From the NCBI GenBank assembly GCA_000727475.1, contig KL647312.1, positions 1,178,001-1,242,000 on the forward strand: a stretch of 64,000 nucleotides of DNA, read 5' to 3'. The position numbers and the translations under genes were made by a program. Every line of letters starts with the position of its first letter. The stretch's first letter is position 1. Below are positions 11,576-22,099 of this stretch, in pieces. The DNA is from Sarcocystis neurona. Taxonomy: Eukaryota > Apicomplexa > Conoidasida > Eucoccidiorida > Sarcocystidae. The notes under the pieces are model-generated. The model was not told where the DNA came from. It was given only the letters and a program-made list of their open reading frames with translations, and made no database searches.

Positions 11576-11687
11576 CAAGAGACAGCTGCGCTGCTTCGTC
11601 CGCTGTTTGTGTGTCTATTCCTCTTAGCAGCTGTGGTAGTATGCCTTGAGAGGATGCCTGCGGAGAAGAGCAGCATACGGCAGGAAG
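11576..11687 (+). CDS. exon encoding a transmembrane segment
   Basis: It is bounded by TTGTTTCCCCTCTTCTTCAG| and GAAG|GTAAGA, both close to consensus. The phase-0 frame reads QETAALLRPLFVCLFLLAAV then VVCLERMPAEKSSIRQE and ends in phase 1. The stretch LFVCLFLLAAVVVCL is a membrane helix followed by a basic flank. A plus-frame ATG lies upstream at 11468, so this could follow a first exon. No downstream partner exon was found before the next gene. Confidence 0.45.
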
Positions 11688-11862
11688 GTAAGAACAGTGG
11701 TCTTAAAAGTGGAAACAGTCTTCCTGTTTTCAATATTGCATGTGTCTTCTCCCGCACTTCAGTAGACACGACTGCGCCTTCAAAGGCTTTTTTCCTGTGC
11801 ATAGTGTTTTCAGTGGCTTTTGGGTGCGCCACACCACTACGTACAATTTCAATGACGTATGG

Positions 11863-11961
11863 CGTGGACCGCACATCTTTAATGACTCGTGGATTGCACA
11901 CCTTTCTTGACACGTGGACCGCACATCTTTCTTGACTCGTGAACCGAACACTTCATGGACT
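11863..11961. repeat. 25-bp tandem repeat, four copies
   Basis: Adjacent units at 11863, 11888, 11913 and 11938 follow the consensus CGTGGACCGCACATCTTTCT then TGACT. The first three differ by a few bases; the fourth is 24 bp and more diverged. The unit length is not a multiple of three. Confidence 0.9.
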
Positions 11962-12458
11962 CGATGGCGTAGCTACACTTCGGTGCCCTTGTAATATCAC
12001 TTCGGTGAACCTGTTTTCTTTCGAAGTGCACAATGTTTCTAGATCCATTTGAAGTACACCTTGACGCGTGCTTGACCGAAGTCGTCAAACGCTCACAATT
12101 ATTAACGGCACACATACGTAGCAGTAAAACTTATAACGCGTATGTGCTTCCATCATCACTCCATTACACACATGTCGTTAAACCCAACTTTGTGACAAAG
12201 TTCGGAGCCCGCACCTTTCTGTGACACTGGGCGTCTCGACACCTCCGTGTAAAAGTTGTGTGTGCGTACCTTTTAATAGAAACTGCTGCGTACGTATGCT
12301 CAGCAGCAATACGGTGAATCTACTCACAAGTGTCGGACATGCGCCTCGGTATTTTTCATTGGACTTTGTGACATATGTGCCAAGTGTGCAGTTCATAAGC
12401 GTCTGCGGTGTGCGTTCGGTTTCATTGTGCACCCGCTGTACGTACCAGCCACGTATTA

Positions 12459-12785
12459 CCGAAACGCGTATTCACCACAGAGGTGTACGTACGCACCAGC
12501 CGCGTATTACGGGGCTGAAGATGACGCTCACGCTGTCTCTGCGTGCCTCTTCCATATCTTTGCTGTGCAGGCATTTTCTGTGATGTGCATAAAATCCAAT
12601 AGTATTTGCAACGCATCTACGGTGGGGACTGTCACTGTGCGCAAACACCTCAGTGACACAAGTGTTGCCGTTTCACGCGAGTAATTCATCGTACACTGCA
12701 CCGATATATACAATAGACATGAACTTCCATGGCGTGTGTGCTGCGTATTCGCGTGAAGAACCTGTGTGGTGAATGCGCGTTTCGG
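12459..12785. repeat. inverted repeat with 25-bp arms
   Basis: The left arm at 12459-12483 (CCGAAACGCGTATTCACCAC then AGAGG) is matched in reverse complement by the right arm at 12761-12785 (CCTGTGTGGTGAATGCGCGT then TTCGG), with two mismatches. The loop is about 277 bp. No terminal duplication or transposase frame was seen. Confidence 0.75.
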
Positions 12786-13467
12786 GAGTGTCTGCGGGAT
12801 CCGCATACTGCTTAGTCGCGACTGTGGTGTACGCACACAGAAAATCTGTGTCATTCTGATGTGTGTACGCCAGGTAATGCTTCTCTCCATTCTTCATAAT
12901 ATAGATTAGAGGTCCGCTTTTGTGCTTCCCTAGTACGGCTGGTGCTCCGAAATAGACAGAGCAACACATCGCTTTCTCTGCTTCTCCTTGTGCAGGTGCC
13001 ACCGCAGCAGCCTCTCTTCCCGGACATCTGCAGCACGACTCGCCACATATTCATCGTTCAATATCCTTCCATTCTTCACAGCAGATAATGTATATGCTGG
13101 CCGACGTCATACATATACATATATGTATGTATAGAATGCATATGTATCACTTCCATAAAGAACCATCTGTATCTGCTGTATCTTACAATATTCGCCAGTG
13201 TCTTGATAGTTTCAACTAACCAGGTGTGCACAGCGGCAGCAGGATTCTATGTTTCTTCTGCACCTAGGACAGGAAAGAGGAGATGAAGAACACGAGGGGA
13301 AAGCAAAAAGAGTTGCCGGGAAGAAAAGCGGCTTTTACGGCCGCCGACTGTACTACTTGTCTTTCGTGTTACCTCCTTGTTGTGTTTTCCCCTTCCCGCC
13401 TCTTCTTTTTCGTGACCTTCCTCGTCCTTTCCTTAGTTATTCCTGTATCTCGTGATATTGCAGCAGG

Positions 13468-16400
13468 ATGGATTTTCCCAGCTGTCTTTGCTTCGGCAGT
13501 AGCAGCGGCACGTGTCTTAAGACCGTGCTGTTCTTGCTGGTGCTTCTTTCGTTTGTTACTCTGTTGAGTCAGCAACAGCAGCCGCTACAACCGGCAGCTG
13601 CGCGCTTAATAGTGGAATACCCTGATTCCGCTGCAGCTTGTCCAGTGTCGATCGAGACCTATTTTGCTCCCTGGTCCAAGCCGATTAACAGCAGCAAAGC
13701 AGAAAGGCTGCGCTATTTCCCACACACCTGTAACCTACAGCACTATTTCTTGCACGACGCCAGTGGACCTACAGTTGGCCTAGAGTTTCGTTGGATACAC
13801 ATCGGCTCCTCTGCTGCTGTTGATTCTTCTCCAGCTCATAGTGCGGCTGTTGCTGCTACATCCCTGTCTGCTCCCGTCCTCGCGGTCTTTACTCTGAGCA
13901 AAAATGATGGAGCCTCTTCTTTTTCTTCCAGTCGGCCGCAGCCCTACTTAATGTCTGCGACGACGGACAGCAGCAGCAGCATCAGGGGAAGTGTGGGTGA
14001 TCGATGGATCAACGCAGCAGAAGAAACGCAGATACTGGCTCCTTATTCTAGGCGACTAGCTGCCGTTTTCCTCTCGCCCTCGCCGACGCTGAGACCTAGG
14101 TGGACAGTCCGCTCGTCTGCCTTCGAACAAGCAGCAGCAGCATCGCGCACTTCAACAGCACGCACGCCAACAGCAGCAGCAGGCATTCCAGCAACAGCAG
14201 CAGCAAGCACTCCACCAGCAGCAGTAGGTGCTCAATACCCCTATCGTGCAAATTTGGTGGGAGCCAAGCAACGACGTCTTTCAAGAAGTGGTGACGCTGC
14301 CGCAACATTACACAGAAGTGCAGCAGAAGAGCGATCACTCTCTAGTGCCGTTGCTGGTGAAGCCTCTGCTGCCGTTCTACTCTCAGATAACCCTCCCGCA
14401 ACGCAGCAGGACGCAGCAACAGGAGAAAAAAGTGAGTTACCTCGTGCTGATGGTGCAGCTGCGTCTCCGGAATCTGCTGAAGCTGAAGCTGCCGCCCCAC
14501 GGCTGAGTGTTTCCACGAATGCGTCTGCTGCTGCCTCTGCTTCCACCGCCTCACCTGCTACCTCTTCTACTGGTGCTCCTACTAATGGGTCCTCTTCTGC
14601 TTCTGCAGTTGTTGATTCTTCTCCTACCGCACCGTCTGCTGGGTCCGCTGACTTGTCAGGAGTTCCTGCTTCTTCTTCTGCTTCTGCAGAAGGGGGTCCC
14701 GGGTATAATCTCGGCGCAGTGGTGTTGCACGGGGGAGGGAGAGGAGGACGAACAGAGGGAGCGCAGCAGAAGAGAAGTAGAACTTCTTTGTTGCGCTGGC
14801 ATGCTATTGTGCATGCGGCAGAAGCTTTCGAAAAGTTACGTCAAGCGGCTTTGCGAAACGGCAACACATTTGCCCGGTGGCTCCTGCCGTGGCCTCCTTT
14901 GCCTCTTTTCGTACCCTATATTTCTTCTCAGCGCTCCCGGGGAGACGCAGGGGGAGGGGGAGAAGAAAAAGAAAGAGACACGAAAGAGGGGAGTGCAGAC
15001 GACGGACTAAAGAAAGCAGCATTAGCAGGAATGACAACGTACGCAGTGAACGGGATCGCAGCAGCAGCGGAAGCTCTCGAAGGGTTGCCAAACGATGACG
15101 ATGAATTTGTTACTGCTGCTGCTCTTTTCGACTACGACGGAGGGCAGCGGAAGAAAAAGGAAAAGAAGGACCCGTTGAAAGAGAAGCGAAGAAGGAGGAG
15201 AACGAAAAGACAATCCAGCTTACGGCTGAAAACATATGTTAACGTGGCTGCTGCTAGCACCGACCAGACCGCACCTGTACACATGTCTCGGCTGCAGTGG
15301 AGCGGAGGCAAACCATTTCCTGTTTTCGGAAGAAGAAACATAAACGGCGGAGAGAAGACAGTTGACTACGAGACAGCGAAACACGATGGACTAGAGAAGG
15401 CCATGAAAAAGAAGGGGAAAAAGAAGAAGGAAAACGTAGATTACCAGACGCTGGAGGAGGACCTAAGTCGTGAAGACACAGAGAAGAGCGAACCGGAAGG
15501 CAGAGAACTTGTGCTAGGGAGCGACGCTGCTGCTGTTGCTGCTGTAACTCGCAACGAGGCGGACGCGACAGCACCTGCAGAAAAAACGGTGGAGGAGGAG
15601 GTGGGAGCGAGTGGGAAGGAGGAGGCACCAGCAGTCGCCGGGGCAGCAATAGAAAAAGAAAAAGAGGACGGAGAGAGGGCAGCAGAGAGGCGGATGCGAA
15701 TAGACACAGGGAAGCAGCTAGAGGGCCACTCTGCAACAAACAGCGAAACAGAAACAATAGCTGCTGCCACAAGAGCAGTTGAAGCAGCAGCAACAGCAGT
15801 CGGGCGTGGAGGTAGAGAAAAGGTGGCAGCGGCAGATTCTGGGACTGACGATGGGAGTGTAGTCAGTGCGGCAGTCGCACGGGCAGCAGCGGCTGATGCC
15901 GCAGCTAAGGAAAACGGAGTAGGGGAAGAGACGGTAACAGATGCAGGAGAAGAAGCAGTGGCACACGAACGAGAAGAAGCAGCAGCTGCCGTTGACGAGG
16001 AGGCGGTAGCCGAAGCAGGTGAACAGGCAATAGAAGAAGGAGAAATACGTTTCTTGAAAACAAACACTGGAAAGGAAAACGCGGCAGACCCAACGTTGCA
16101 TGTCTCGTCTTCTCCTCCTCCTAGAGCGTCCCTTTCTTCCGCTGGTGCTCCTTCTTCAGGTGCCTCTCCTGCTGGTGCGGGGACAACCGGCAGTCGAGTG
16201 CGGCGCCTGCTGAGCGAGAGCATGCAGAGGATGAGCAACGGTGCAGCAACCGATAAGCAGCGGCACCAGGAAAAGCTCGTGCAGGAAAGACAGCGTGATG
16301 CTACTTTTTCTAGTGCAGTTAAACCTGGTGCTGTGTCTTCTGCCTGGGGAACGGAAGAAAGAGAAGGAGAAGAGGATGCACATACTTCCGCAAGTAACGG

Positions 16401-17472
16401 GGCACCAGAAGCAGACGAAGCAAAGCCAGGAGCTGGTTGGCGGTCGGGGAAATGGCTACTCTCTTCGAGAGAAAATAAACCAGTGACAGCGGCAGGACGC
16501 ACTGTTGAATGTGGACGTGAGGAGGGAGACAGGTGGTGGGACGTTGCTTCATATTTCGGGTGGATGGAAACAGTAGATGACGTTGCACCCGAAGTGACGG
16601 CAGAGAAGCAGAGGGAGCGGCAGCGACATCAAGGAGAAGTGAAAAGCAACAGAAAGCTGCGGACAGCGAGGGGGGACACAGAATCAGGAGGAACAGGAGA
16701 AGCGGGAAAAGGAGGAGCAGGGAGAGGAGGAGCAGGAACACCAGCAACAGAAGAAACAGCATCAGGAAGAATAGCAGCAGGGGCAACTGCTCCGAGGACT
16801 ACAGGTGTAGATGAATTCTGGTTATTCGACCGGTGTGACGATCCCGAGGCGATTCGTCGGCTTATCGTAACAGCAGACGTAGTTGGCGTGCGCGGGGTCA
16901 TATTCACAGACACCGTTTTTCCTGCAAATGCTCCTGATGCTGCTGCTATTGCTGCTGCAGCCGACGACCGCACTAGCAGCACCGTTCCCTGTGCAGCAGC
17001 TACACCAGCATCAGCTGCTGAAATCGCAGCCTCGAGCGGACAGCCGCAACGAGCAGCCGCTGCCGGGGACGCTGCTGCTTCTGATCTTTCCAGTCAGTCG
17101 ACTCCCCTGTTTGTCGTGCTGAGGGACAGCACAGCTCTCGCAGCAGAACCAGCAGCACCAACCTCTTCTGCTTCACTGCTTACTGCTGCTAGTGGTGCCT
17201 ACACCCCGCGTCAGACGGTGGAGTCTACGCCATCTTCTCATCGATCCCATTTTGCTGCTGCTCCTGCAGCTGCAGCTGCTGAGGCATCTTTTCCCACAGA
17301 TATTTCTTGTCCATTCATTTCTTCTTCTGATGCATTTGCTTCAATGCCAGTGTTTTCGATCCCTGACACCCAGCAGACAAGGAGCTTGAAGGAGCAGCTC
17401 CTCCGAAAAGCAAGTGTGCGAGTGGCCGTGGACACTCTACCTGCAAATTTGTTGGATTGCCGTTTGCTGTAG
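13468..17472 (+). CDS. secreted/membrane PA-domain-like protein with large low-complexity insertion
   Basis: The 1,334-codon frame starts at an ATG directly followed by a signal sequence (CLKTVLFLLVLLSFVTLLS, residues about 16-34), which supports this start. Residues 45-115 are ordinary globular sequence (RLIVEYPDSAAACPVSIETY). Residues about 120-1110 are Ala/Ser/Glu/Lys-rich, with basic patches (KEKRRRRRTKR) and acidic blocks. The end resembles a protease-associated (PA) domain: EFWLFDRCDDPEAIRRLIVT, then GVRGVIFTD (1116-1148), a low-complexity insert, then MPVFSIPDTQQTRSLKEQLL and SVRVAV. PA domains occur in lumenal parts of sorting receptors and of PA-TM-RING ligases. The stop at 17470 may be avoided by splicing, since a membrane-segment frame lies downstream. 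The PA call rests on pattern only. Confidence 0.7.
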   Translation: MDFPSCLCFGSSSGTCLKTVLFLLVLLSFVTLLSQQQQPLQPAAARLIVEYPDSAAACPVSIETYFAPWSKPINSSKAERLRYFPHTCNLQHYFLHDASGPTVGLEFRWIHIGSSAAVDSSPAHSAAVAATSLSAPVLAVFTLSKNDGASSFSSSRPQPYLMSATTDSSSSIRGSVGDRWINAAEETQILAPYSRRLAAVFLSPSPTLRPRWTVRSSAFEQAAAASRTSTARTPTAAAGIPATAAASTPPAAVGAQYPYRANLVGAKQRRLSRSGDAAATLHRSAAEERSLSSAVAGEASAAVLLSDNPPATQQDAATGEKSELPRADGAAASPESAEAEAAAPRLSVSTNASAAASASTASPATSSTGAPTNGSSSASAVVDSSPTAPSAGSADLSGVPASSSASAEGGPGYNLGAVVLHGGGRGGRTEGAQQKRSRTSLLRWHAIVHAAEAFEKLRQAALRNGNTFARWLLPWPPLPLFVPYISSQRSRGDAGGGGEEKERDTKEGSADDGLKKAALAGMTTYAVNGIAAAAEALEGLPNDDDEFVTAAALFDYDGGQRKKKEKKDPLKEKRRRRRTKRQSSLRLKTYVNVAAASTDQTAPVHMSRLQWSGGKPFPVFGRRNINGGEKTVDYETAKHDGLEKAMKKKGKKKKENVDYQTLEEDLSREDTEKSEPEGRELVLGSDAAAVAAVTRNEADATAPAEKTVEEEVGASGKEEAPAVAGAAIEKEKEDGERAAERRMRIDTGKQLEGHSATNSETETIAAATRAVEAAATAVGRGGREKVAAADSGTDDGSVVSAAVARAAAADAAAKENGVGEETVTDAGEEAVAHEREEAAAAVDEEAVAEAGEQAIEEGEIRFLKTNTGKENAADPTLHVSSSPPPRASLSSAGAPSSGASPAGAGTTGSRVRRLLSESMQRMSNGAATDKQRHQEKLVQERQRDATFSSAVKPGAVSSAWGTEEREGEEDAHTSASNGAPEADEAKPGAGWRSGKWLLSSRENKPVTAAGRTVECGREEGDRWWDVASYFGWMETVDDVAPEVTAEKQRERQRHQGEVKSNRKLRTARGDTESGGTGEAGKGGAGRGGAGTPATEETASGRIAAGATAPRTTGVDEFWLFDRCDDPEAIRRLIVTADVVGVRGVIFTDTVFPANAPDAAAIAAAADDRTSSTVPCAAATPASAAEIAASSGQPQRAAAAGDAAASDLSSQSTPLFVVLRDSTALAAEPAAPTSSASLLTAASGAYTPRQTVESTPSSHRSHFAAAPAAAAAEASFPTDISCPFISSSDAFASMPVFSIPDTQQTRSLKEQLLRKASVRVAVDTLPANLLDCRLL

Positions 17473-17569
17473 ACAAGGAAGAAGCGTCGTTCGTTAGTAC
17501 TGAGGCTGCTGCTGGGGCAGTGCTGACCTTCGGGTGGTCCTGCCGCCTCTGTTGCCGTATGCGTGGTGA

Positions 17570-17996
17570 AGGAGAAGTCAACACAATGCGCCGACTGCTA
17601 TTACTGTTGCTGTTCCACCGACGACTGCTGCTGCTGCGCCAACGACTGCTGCTGCTGCGCCGACGACTGACGCTGGTGCGCAGATTGCTGGTACTGCGAC
17701 GCCGACGACCGGCGCTGCTACACCGACTGCTGCTGGTGCTGCTGCTGCGCCGGCTGCTGCTGCTCGTGATGCTACGCCGACGGCTCCTGCTGCTGCGCCG
17801 ACTGCTGCTGCTGCTGCACCGACGACTGCTGCTGCTACGCGAACGACTGCTGCTGCTGCCCTGACTGCTGCTGCTGGTCGAACGACGACTGCATCTTCTG
17901 AAGACTGTTTTTTCTTCTGTCATGTGTTCCCTCTGCGTCACGTGATGTTTGGACGACTACCTTGCTGCTACCGTCGTTTTTCTACACATCCCAGGA
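17570..17996 (+). repeat. 21-bp-based Pro-Thr-Ala repeat, possibly coding
   Basis: A tandem array with unit CCGACGACTGCTGCTGCTGCG or its variants runs from about 17600 to 17885. In one plus frame, open from a stop at 17567 to a TGA at 18020, it reads PTTAAAA-type heptads followed by EDCFFFCHVFPLRHVMFGRL. Another plus frame gives Leu/Arg-rich sequence. It may be a further exon of the PA-type gene or the intron between the PA domain and a membrane exon. Three AG sites at 17570-17577 fit the phase of a donor at 17469, but their pyrimidine tract is poor. Confidence 0.5.
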
Positions 17997-18368
17997 GGTT
18001 TCTATCTGTCACCTCATGAGACAGCAACCTGCAAGGCAGACGGGTTAAGCTTCGTTTGCCTGTCTTCACCAGGAGACGGTGTCGAGTCCAACCGCCAACG
18101 TACGACAGTGAGGGCACCAAGGGTACATGTGTCGGCTGTCAATACTGCGTCTTCGGTGGATATGCGTGCTGCTACTCTTCTTGCTACAGTGGGGATTCTT
18201 CTTCAACTCACGATAGTTTTCCTTTACCCCAGAGGGAGGTGTCGTTTTTGTTGTTGTAAGGTAGGGGAAGAAAAACTTGCTGCTTCTCCTCGCTCCTCTT
18301 CGAATTTGGGCTGCTCGTTTGAAGTGAAACACCACAACGACTTGGTGTTAATCCCAGGAGAATATTAG
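17949..18368 (+). CDS. candidate 3' exon with membrane segment for the PA-type gene
   Basis: The open frame holds a polar, Cys-containing part (ETATCKADGLSFVCLSSPGD), a membrane helix (AATLLATVGILLQLTIVFLY), a basic Cys-rich juxtamembrane stretch (PRGRCRFCCCKVGEEK) and a short tail ending LVLIPGEY-stop. A strong acceptor (TTTTTCTACACATCCCAG|) lies at 17994, but no donor with the right phase was found in the preceding frame. If joined, the protein would be type I: signal peptide, PA-like lumenal domain, one membrane pass, short cytosolic tail. It lacks a RING finger in the part seen. Confidence 0.35.
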   Translation: MDDYLAATVVFLHIPGGFYLSPHETATCKADGLSFVCLSSPGDGVESNRQRTTVRAPRVHVSAVNTASSVDMRAATLLATVGILLQLTIVFLYPRGRCRFCCCKVGEEKLAASPRSSSNLGCSFEVKHHNDLVLIPGEY

Positions 18369-20394
18369 GAAGGGAAAAAGAATGCAGCTGGTTAAAGCAC
18401 TGCAACTGCTGTGCAGCGTTTCCTTAGGGATGCGTATCGACTGGTCAGGCTGTTACGGTATTGGAGAATAATGCAACGCCTTCCTCGTCCTGCTGCGGCG
18501 GCTTTTTTGTCGCCCCCCCTTGCTGTCTTTCTAATAAATCTGCTGCTGCTCCTACTACGCGTGATGCTGAGCCTATTTGCTTTTGGTGTGCTGGTGCTTT
18601 TGCCACTCGGGGTTTTTCTGTGGCCACTCTTGCTGCTGCTGCGTTTTGCTGTTCATGTCTGTGGCCACTCTTGCTGCTGCTGCGTTTTGCCGTTCTGACT
18701 GACTCTGACATTGTTTCGCCGGGGCCACCGCTTCTTCTTGTGTTTATGACGTAGTGCTGTTTCCGCTGGTCGTCTTGCTGCTGCTGCCGCCCGCCCTAGT
18801 GCCATTCGTCTACTGCAGCTGCTGGCACGGTTGCCGCTGTTGCTCGTTTTTGGTGATGCGTCTATTCTCCTGCTATTGCTGAGTTCTGCAGCTGGTCTTG
18901 CTGCCGCCATGCGTGTCGATGTGGCGACGACGACTGCCTCTCATACAGTTGCGTTGCTGCTGTTGTGCATGGTGTTGCTACTGCTCCTTCACCACGTGCT
19001 GCTAAAGAGTGCATGTTTTCACTGCAAAGCTCAAGCTCTGCTAGAGAGTGCGTTTTGCTCAGCCACCGGAGGTGTTCCGTCAGCGCTTGTTTCAGATCTC
19101 CTCGTGGCTACAGCAAAACCGCGAGAAAAAAAGCCGCACCTGTGCATACATATACATTTGGTTATACACGTGTATGTGTTTGCATTGATATATTTCTGTA
19201 ACCTGTGGAGGGTATATATATTCTCTCCACGTCTTTCAGAAATATCTCATTCTTGCTTCTAGTGCAACGAAGCAATGTGTTCATTTACGTATATGTATGT
19301 GTGTAGAGAGAAAGAGAAAGAGAAAGAAACAGAGCAAGTGAGAGAACTAGAGAGACCTGTAAGTCCGTGTAACACTTGAGTACACATTTGATGTGTGTGA
19401 CTATTATCTTTCCGACTTCTTCACACGTAGGTCTCTCATGCAAATTATACGTACGTCACTGTGTCCGTGTGGTTTTTTTTCCCTTTTGCGAATGCTTACG
19501 TATGTTTGGCTCACCACGTGAATACAGTATGGTGTTGTAGGTGTCTACGCATCCGTTGAAATTCTACGTATATGTATATTTGTACAACTGTATATATATA
19601 TGTATATATCTGCACTGGTATCTGGACATATTGCTGGAAATTTAGATAGTGTGTGTATTCAAGAATGCGCACAAAGCCGTGTACGTGTGTGACCCGTTCT
19701 ACTGGGTTACTAGAGCAACCGTGAAAGGTTCGCTATCTGCTGCAACGGAGGCGGTGCGTCTCCTTTTTTTGCGACCAACCCAGTGAAGAAGAGTCGAAGA
19801 TGCCGGCAGTCTTCCTCCTCCTTTATACGTCGCTGCTGACACGTGCTGCGCGGCTTCTACGATAACAGTGAACAGCAGCGATAGGATCTGCCTTCACTTG
19901 CAGCAGCGCGTGTGCACCACCAGAGACTGCGCTCCATGCGTGTATTTCCGCGAGCAGCGCGGCAGGAGGAGCACCACCTCACCATGAGTAGCAACGGCAG
20001 CATCTTAGTGTGAGCAGCAGGGCAGCGTCTTCTGGACCAGCAGCAGTTTTCCGTCGAACCGCAACAGCAGTAGTTCCCCACGAAGCTGAGTAGCAGCACA
20101 CCCTTCCGTGAGCAGCAGCAGCAGTGTGCGCACGAGGAGCAGTAGCAGCGGTTTACTGACGAGCAGCAGAAGCGGTTTCCCCACGAGCAGCAACAGCAGC
20201 AGCAACACAGCCACCATTCCGTAAGCAGCAGCAGCCATTACTCCACGAACAGAGGCAGCAGCGGCACCTGTCCATAAGTAACGGGAACAATTTTCCAAGA
20301 GCAGCAGCAGCACCACCTCCAGCAGCGGCACGAGCAGCAGGGCTGGAGTTTTGTTCTGTCATACTCAGCCACGTCCGTGCTCCCTCATTTTCAG
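18369..20394. other. CTG-rich and microsatellite stretch, no supported gene
   Basis: From 18480 to 19030 the plus strand is CTG/GCT-rich with several overlapping open frames, including 18831-19262 (MPLLLVFGDASILLLLL). None has decisive borders. An AGAGAA run lies at 19302-19330 and TATA/TATG patches at 19565-19610. CAG tracts at 19970-20340 are open on both strands. A lone AAACCCT heptamer occurs beyond it, at about 20876. Confidence 0.4.
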
Positions 20395-20549
20395 CTCTCT
20401 GCATTCCCCGTTTTGCTCCACTTCGGCGCGGAGAACATATGAAGGAGGTAGATCTTCCGGCGTTCGTGACAGGCGCTTTTGAGACGCTGAACGGTCGAGG
20501 GTTTCTCGCGAAGAGAGCCTGCGGCATAGTGGACAGGAGCACTTGCTGA
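20395..20549 (+). CDS. small exon candidate
   Basis: The acceptor CTCCCTCATTTTCAG| precedes a frame reading RRGEHMKEVDLPAFVTGAFE then TLNGRGFLAKRACGIVDRST and a TGA at 20547. At about 50 residues its composition is balanced, unlike the surrounding CAG frames. Two minus-strand frames of 160-210 codons also cross the site, so the strand is unproven. Confidence 0.25.
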
Positions 20550-21054
20550 TTTCTTTCGTTAGCCCCCCTTTCCCGAACATTCGTGAGGAGCTTTTGTTTT
20601 GAATGCTGGTGCCGGTTCTGCTGCACGGTCGCCAGGGGACGCTGCCGCCGCGGGTGGAGGCCGGGGCAGTCGCACGCGCAATTTTTTCGCCTCTTGCTGA
20701 TGAAGGAGGCGTGGGGCAGCGAGCCGTCCAACGTACCTGTCTGTATATGTAAAATCCACACACACGTGTATGTAGACATGTAAGAGCGTCGGGCGGCGGT
20801 GAAGCAGCAACAGAGGGGGGAGGCAAAGGCAGCAGGGGGGTAACACTAAGCACACGTTTACCAGTAAATCATCGTAAACCCTTCTGTTACAGAAGAAAAA
20901 GCAAAAACACGAGCGACAGGAAACCTCACTGTTTCACCGCACCTTCGTCAGTACCCTCGTAGGCACAGCCTCGGGGCAGAAGCGTGAGAGAGTAGCAGCA
21001 GCAGCAGCGAACCGGCGTTGCAGGCACTGTGTATAAGGAGGCTTTCCTATTACG

Positions 21055-21960
21055 AAACTATATGTGAATATCCATGTGTGTACGCGTATATATGTACTCG
21101 TACACATACGGGAACAGAGACGCGATTTTTGTGTCGAGGGAGATATGATGAATATAAATATGTAAATAGGATGTGCGGATTGTTTTCGCACACGCGAATG
21201 AATAGAAAATATCCACTAGTAGATGGATGCGCCTGTAACGAAGTGTACGCATATACATATTTGTACACCTATAGATATAGATGAATGGAAATGCATGTAT
21301 GTATATATATAAAAAACACAAGTATGTGTATGTGTGTACACACGTATATACAACACCACAAAATATACTGGAGCAGACGTGTCAGGGGAAATTGTGCTAC
21401 CGGCTGGTGGCACCTATTCAGAAGGAATGGGCTGGTTTTGCTGTAGAGCTGCTGGTGTTGTCACGAAAGTGCTGGCGTCGCTGGGGAAGTGCTGCCGCTG
21501 ATGAGTTGTTGCTGCCCAAGCTCCTGCTACTCCATACAGAGAACCCGTTGGTGCAGCGTGTGCTTGAATCGTTGCTGCTGCTGCTGCTCTCTGGTTAGAT
21601 ATGTATATTTTTTGTATATGCAGACAAGAAACGTGCAGGTCACCAAATTCAAGTGTATATATATATATCTAAATATGTATTCAAAGAGCTCCCAGCTCCT
21701 CGTGTGTTCTTCAATATCTGTATGCATATATATGTATATATATGTATAACTACACTTGTGTATAGGCCCCTGTATGTACTGTTCAACTGCATACACCACA
21801 CTCGTTTATGAATGTGTTTATGTGCGCCCATACATAGATATATATATAGAGAGAGAGGTATATAAGCGAAAGCGTATGCATGTGTTACTCGTTCAATCAG
21901 TTGTACGTACGCTGTAGAAGTATACAAGTATATATCTATACATATATATACAGTAAACAC
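21055..21960. repeat. TATA/TATG microsatellite patches flanking a short open frame
   Basis: Patches lie at about 21070-21110, 21240-21350, 21650-21750 and 21835-21950, including a GAGAGAGA run near 21850. They bracket the open frame at 21375-21598. Confidence 0.75.
21375..21598 (+). CDS. exon candidate, unidentified
   Basis: The plus frame reads QGKLCYRLVAPIQKEWAGFA, then VELLVLSRKCWRRW and PKLLLLHTENPLVQRVLESL, ending LLLLLSG-stop at 21596-21598. The sequence looks like a helical, globular C-terminus rather than repeat translation. No acceptor is clearly better than others upstream. The function is not recognised. Confidence 0.35.
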
Positions 21961-22099
21961 TTTGAGTCGGTTGCGATCTGCACACACCTTTGAGCATTCA
22001 CGTAAATTTGCAGAGTTGCTTCTTCAGCACATGTGGCTACCGGAGAGAGCGTACGAGTGACATCTGGGGGCGTGTTGCAGGATCAACGCGCATCTCTCA

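Larger units (their letters stand above)
11688..13467. other. spacer with tandem and inverted repeats
   Basis: No convincing gene is seen. The stretch holds a 25-bp tandem array, an inverted repeat, short direct repeats of GTACGTACCAGCC.CGTATTA (about 12437 and 12484), and a TATG patch near 13109-13130. It separates the membrane-segment exon from the PA-type gene and probably contains that gene's promoter. I cannot identify a promoter element. Confidence 0.5.

Noticed and set aside
20874..20884. Telomere-like AAACCCT heptamer
   Set aside because: A single copy only, with no tandem array; it does not indicate a telomere or a telomere-like repeat block.
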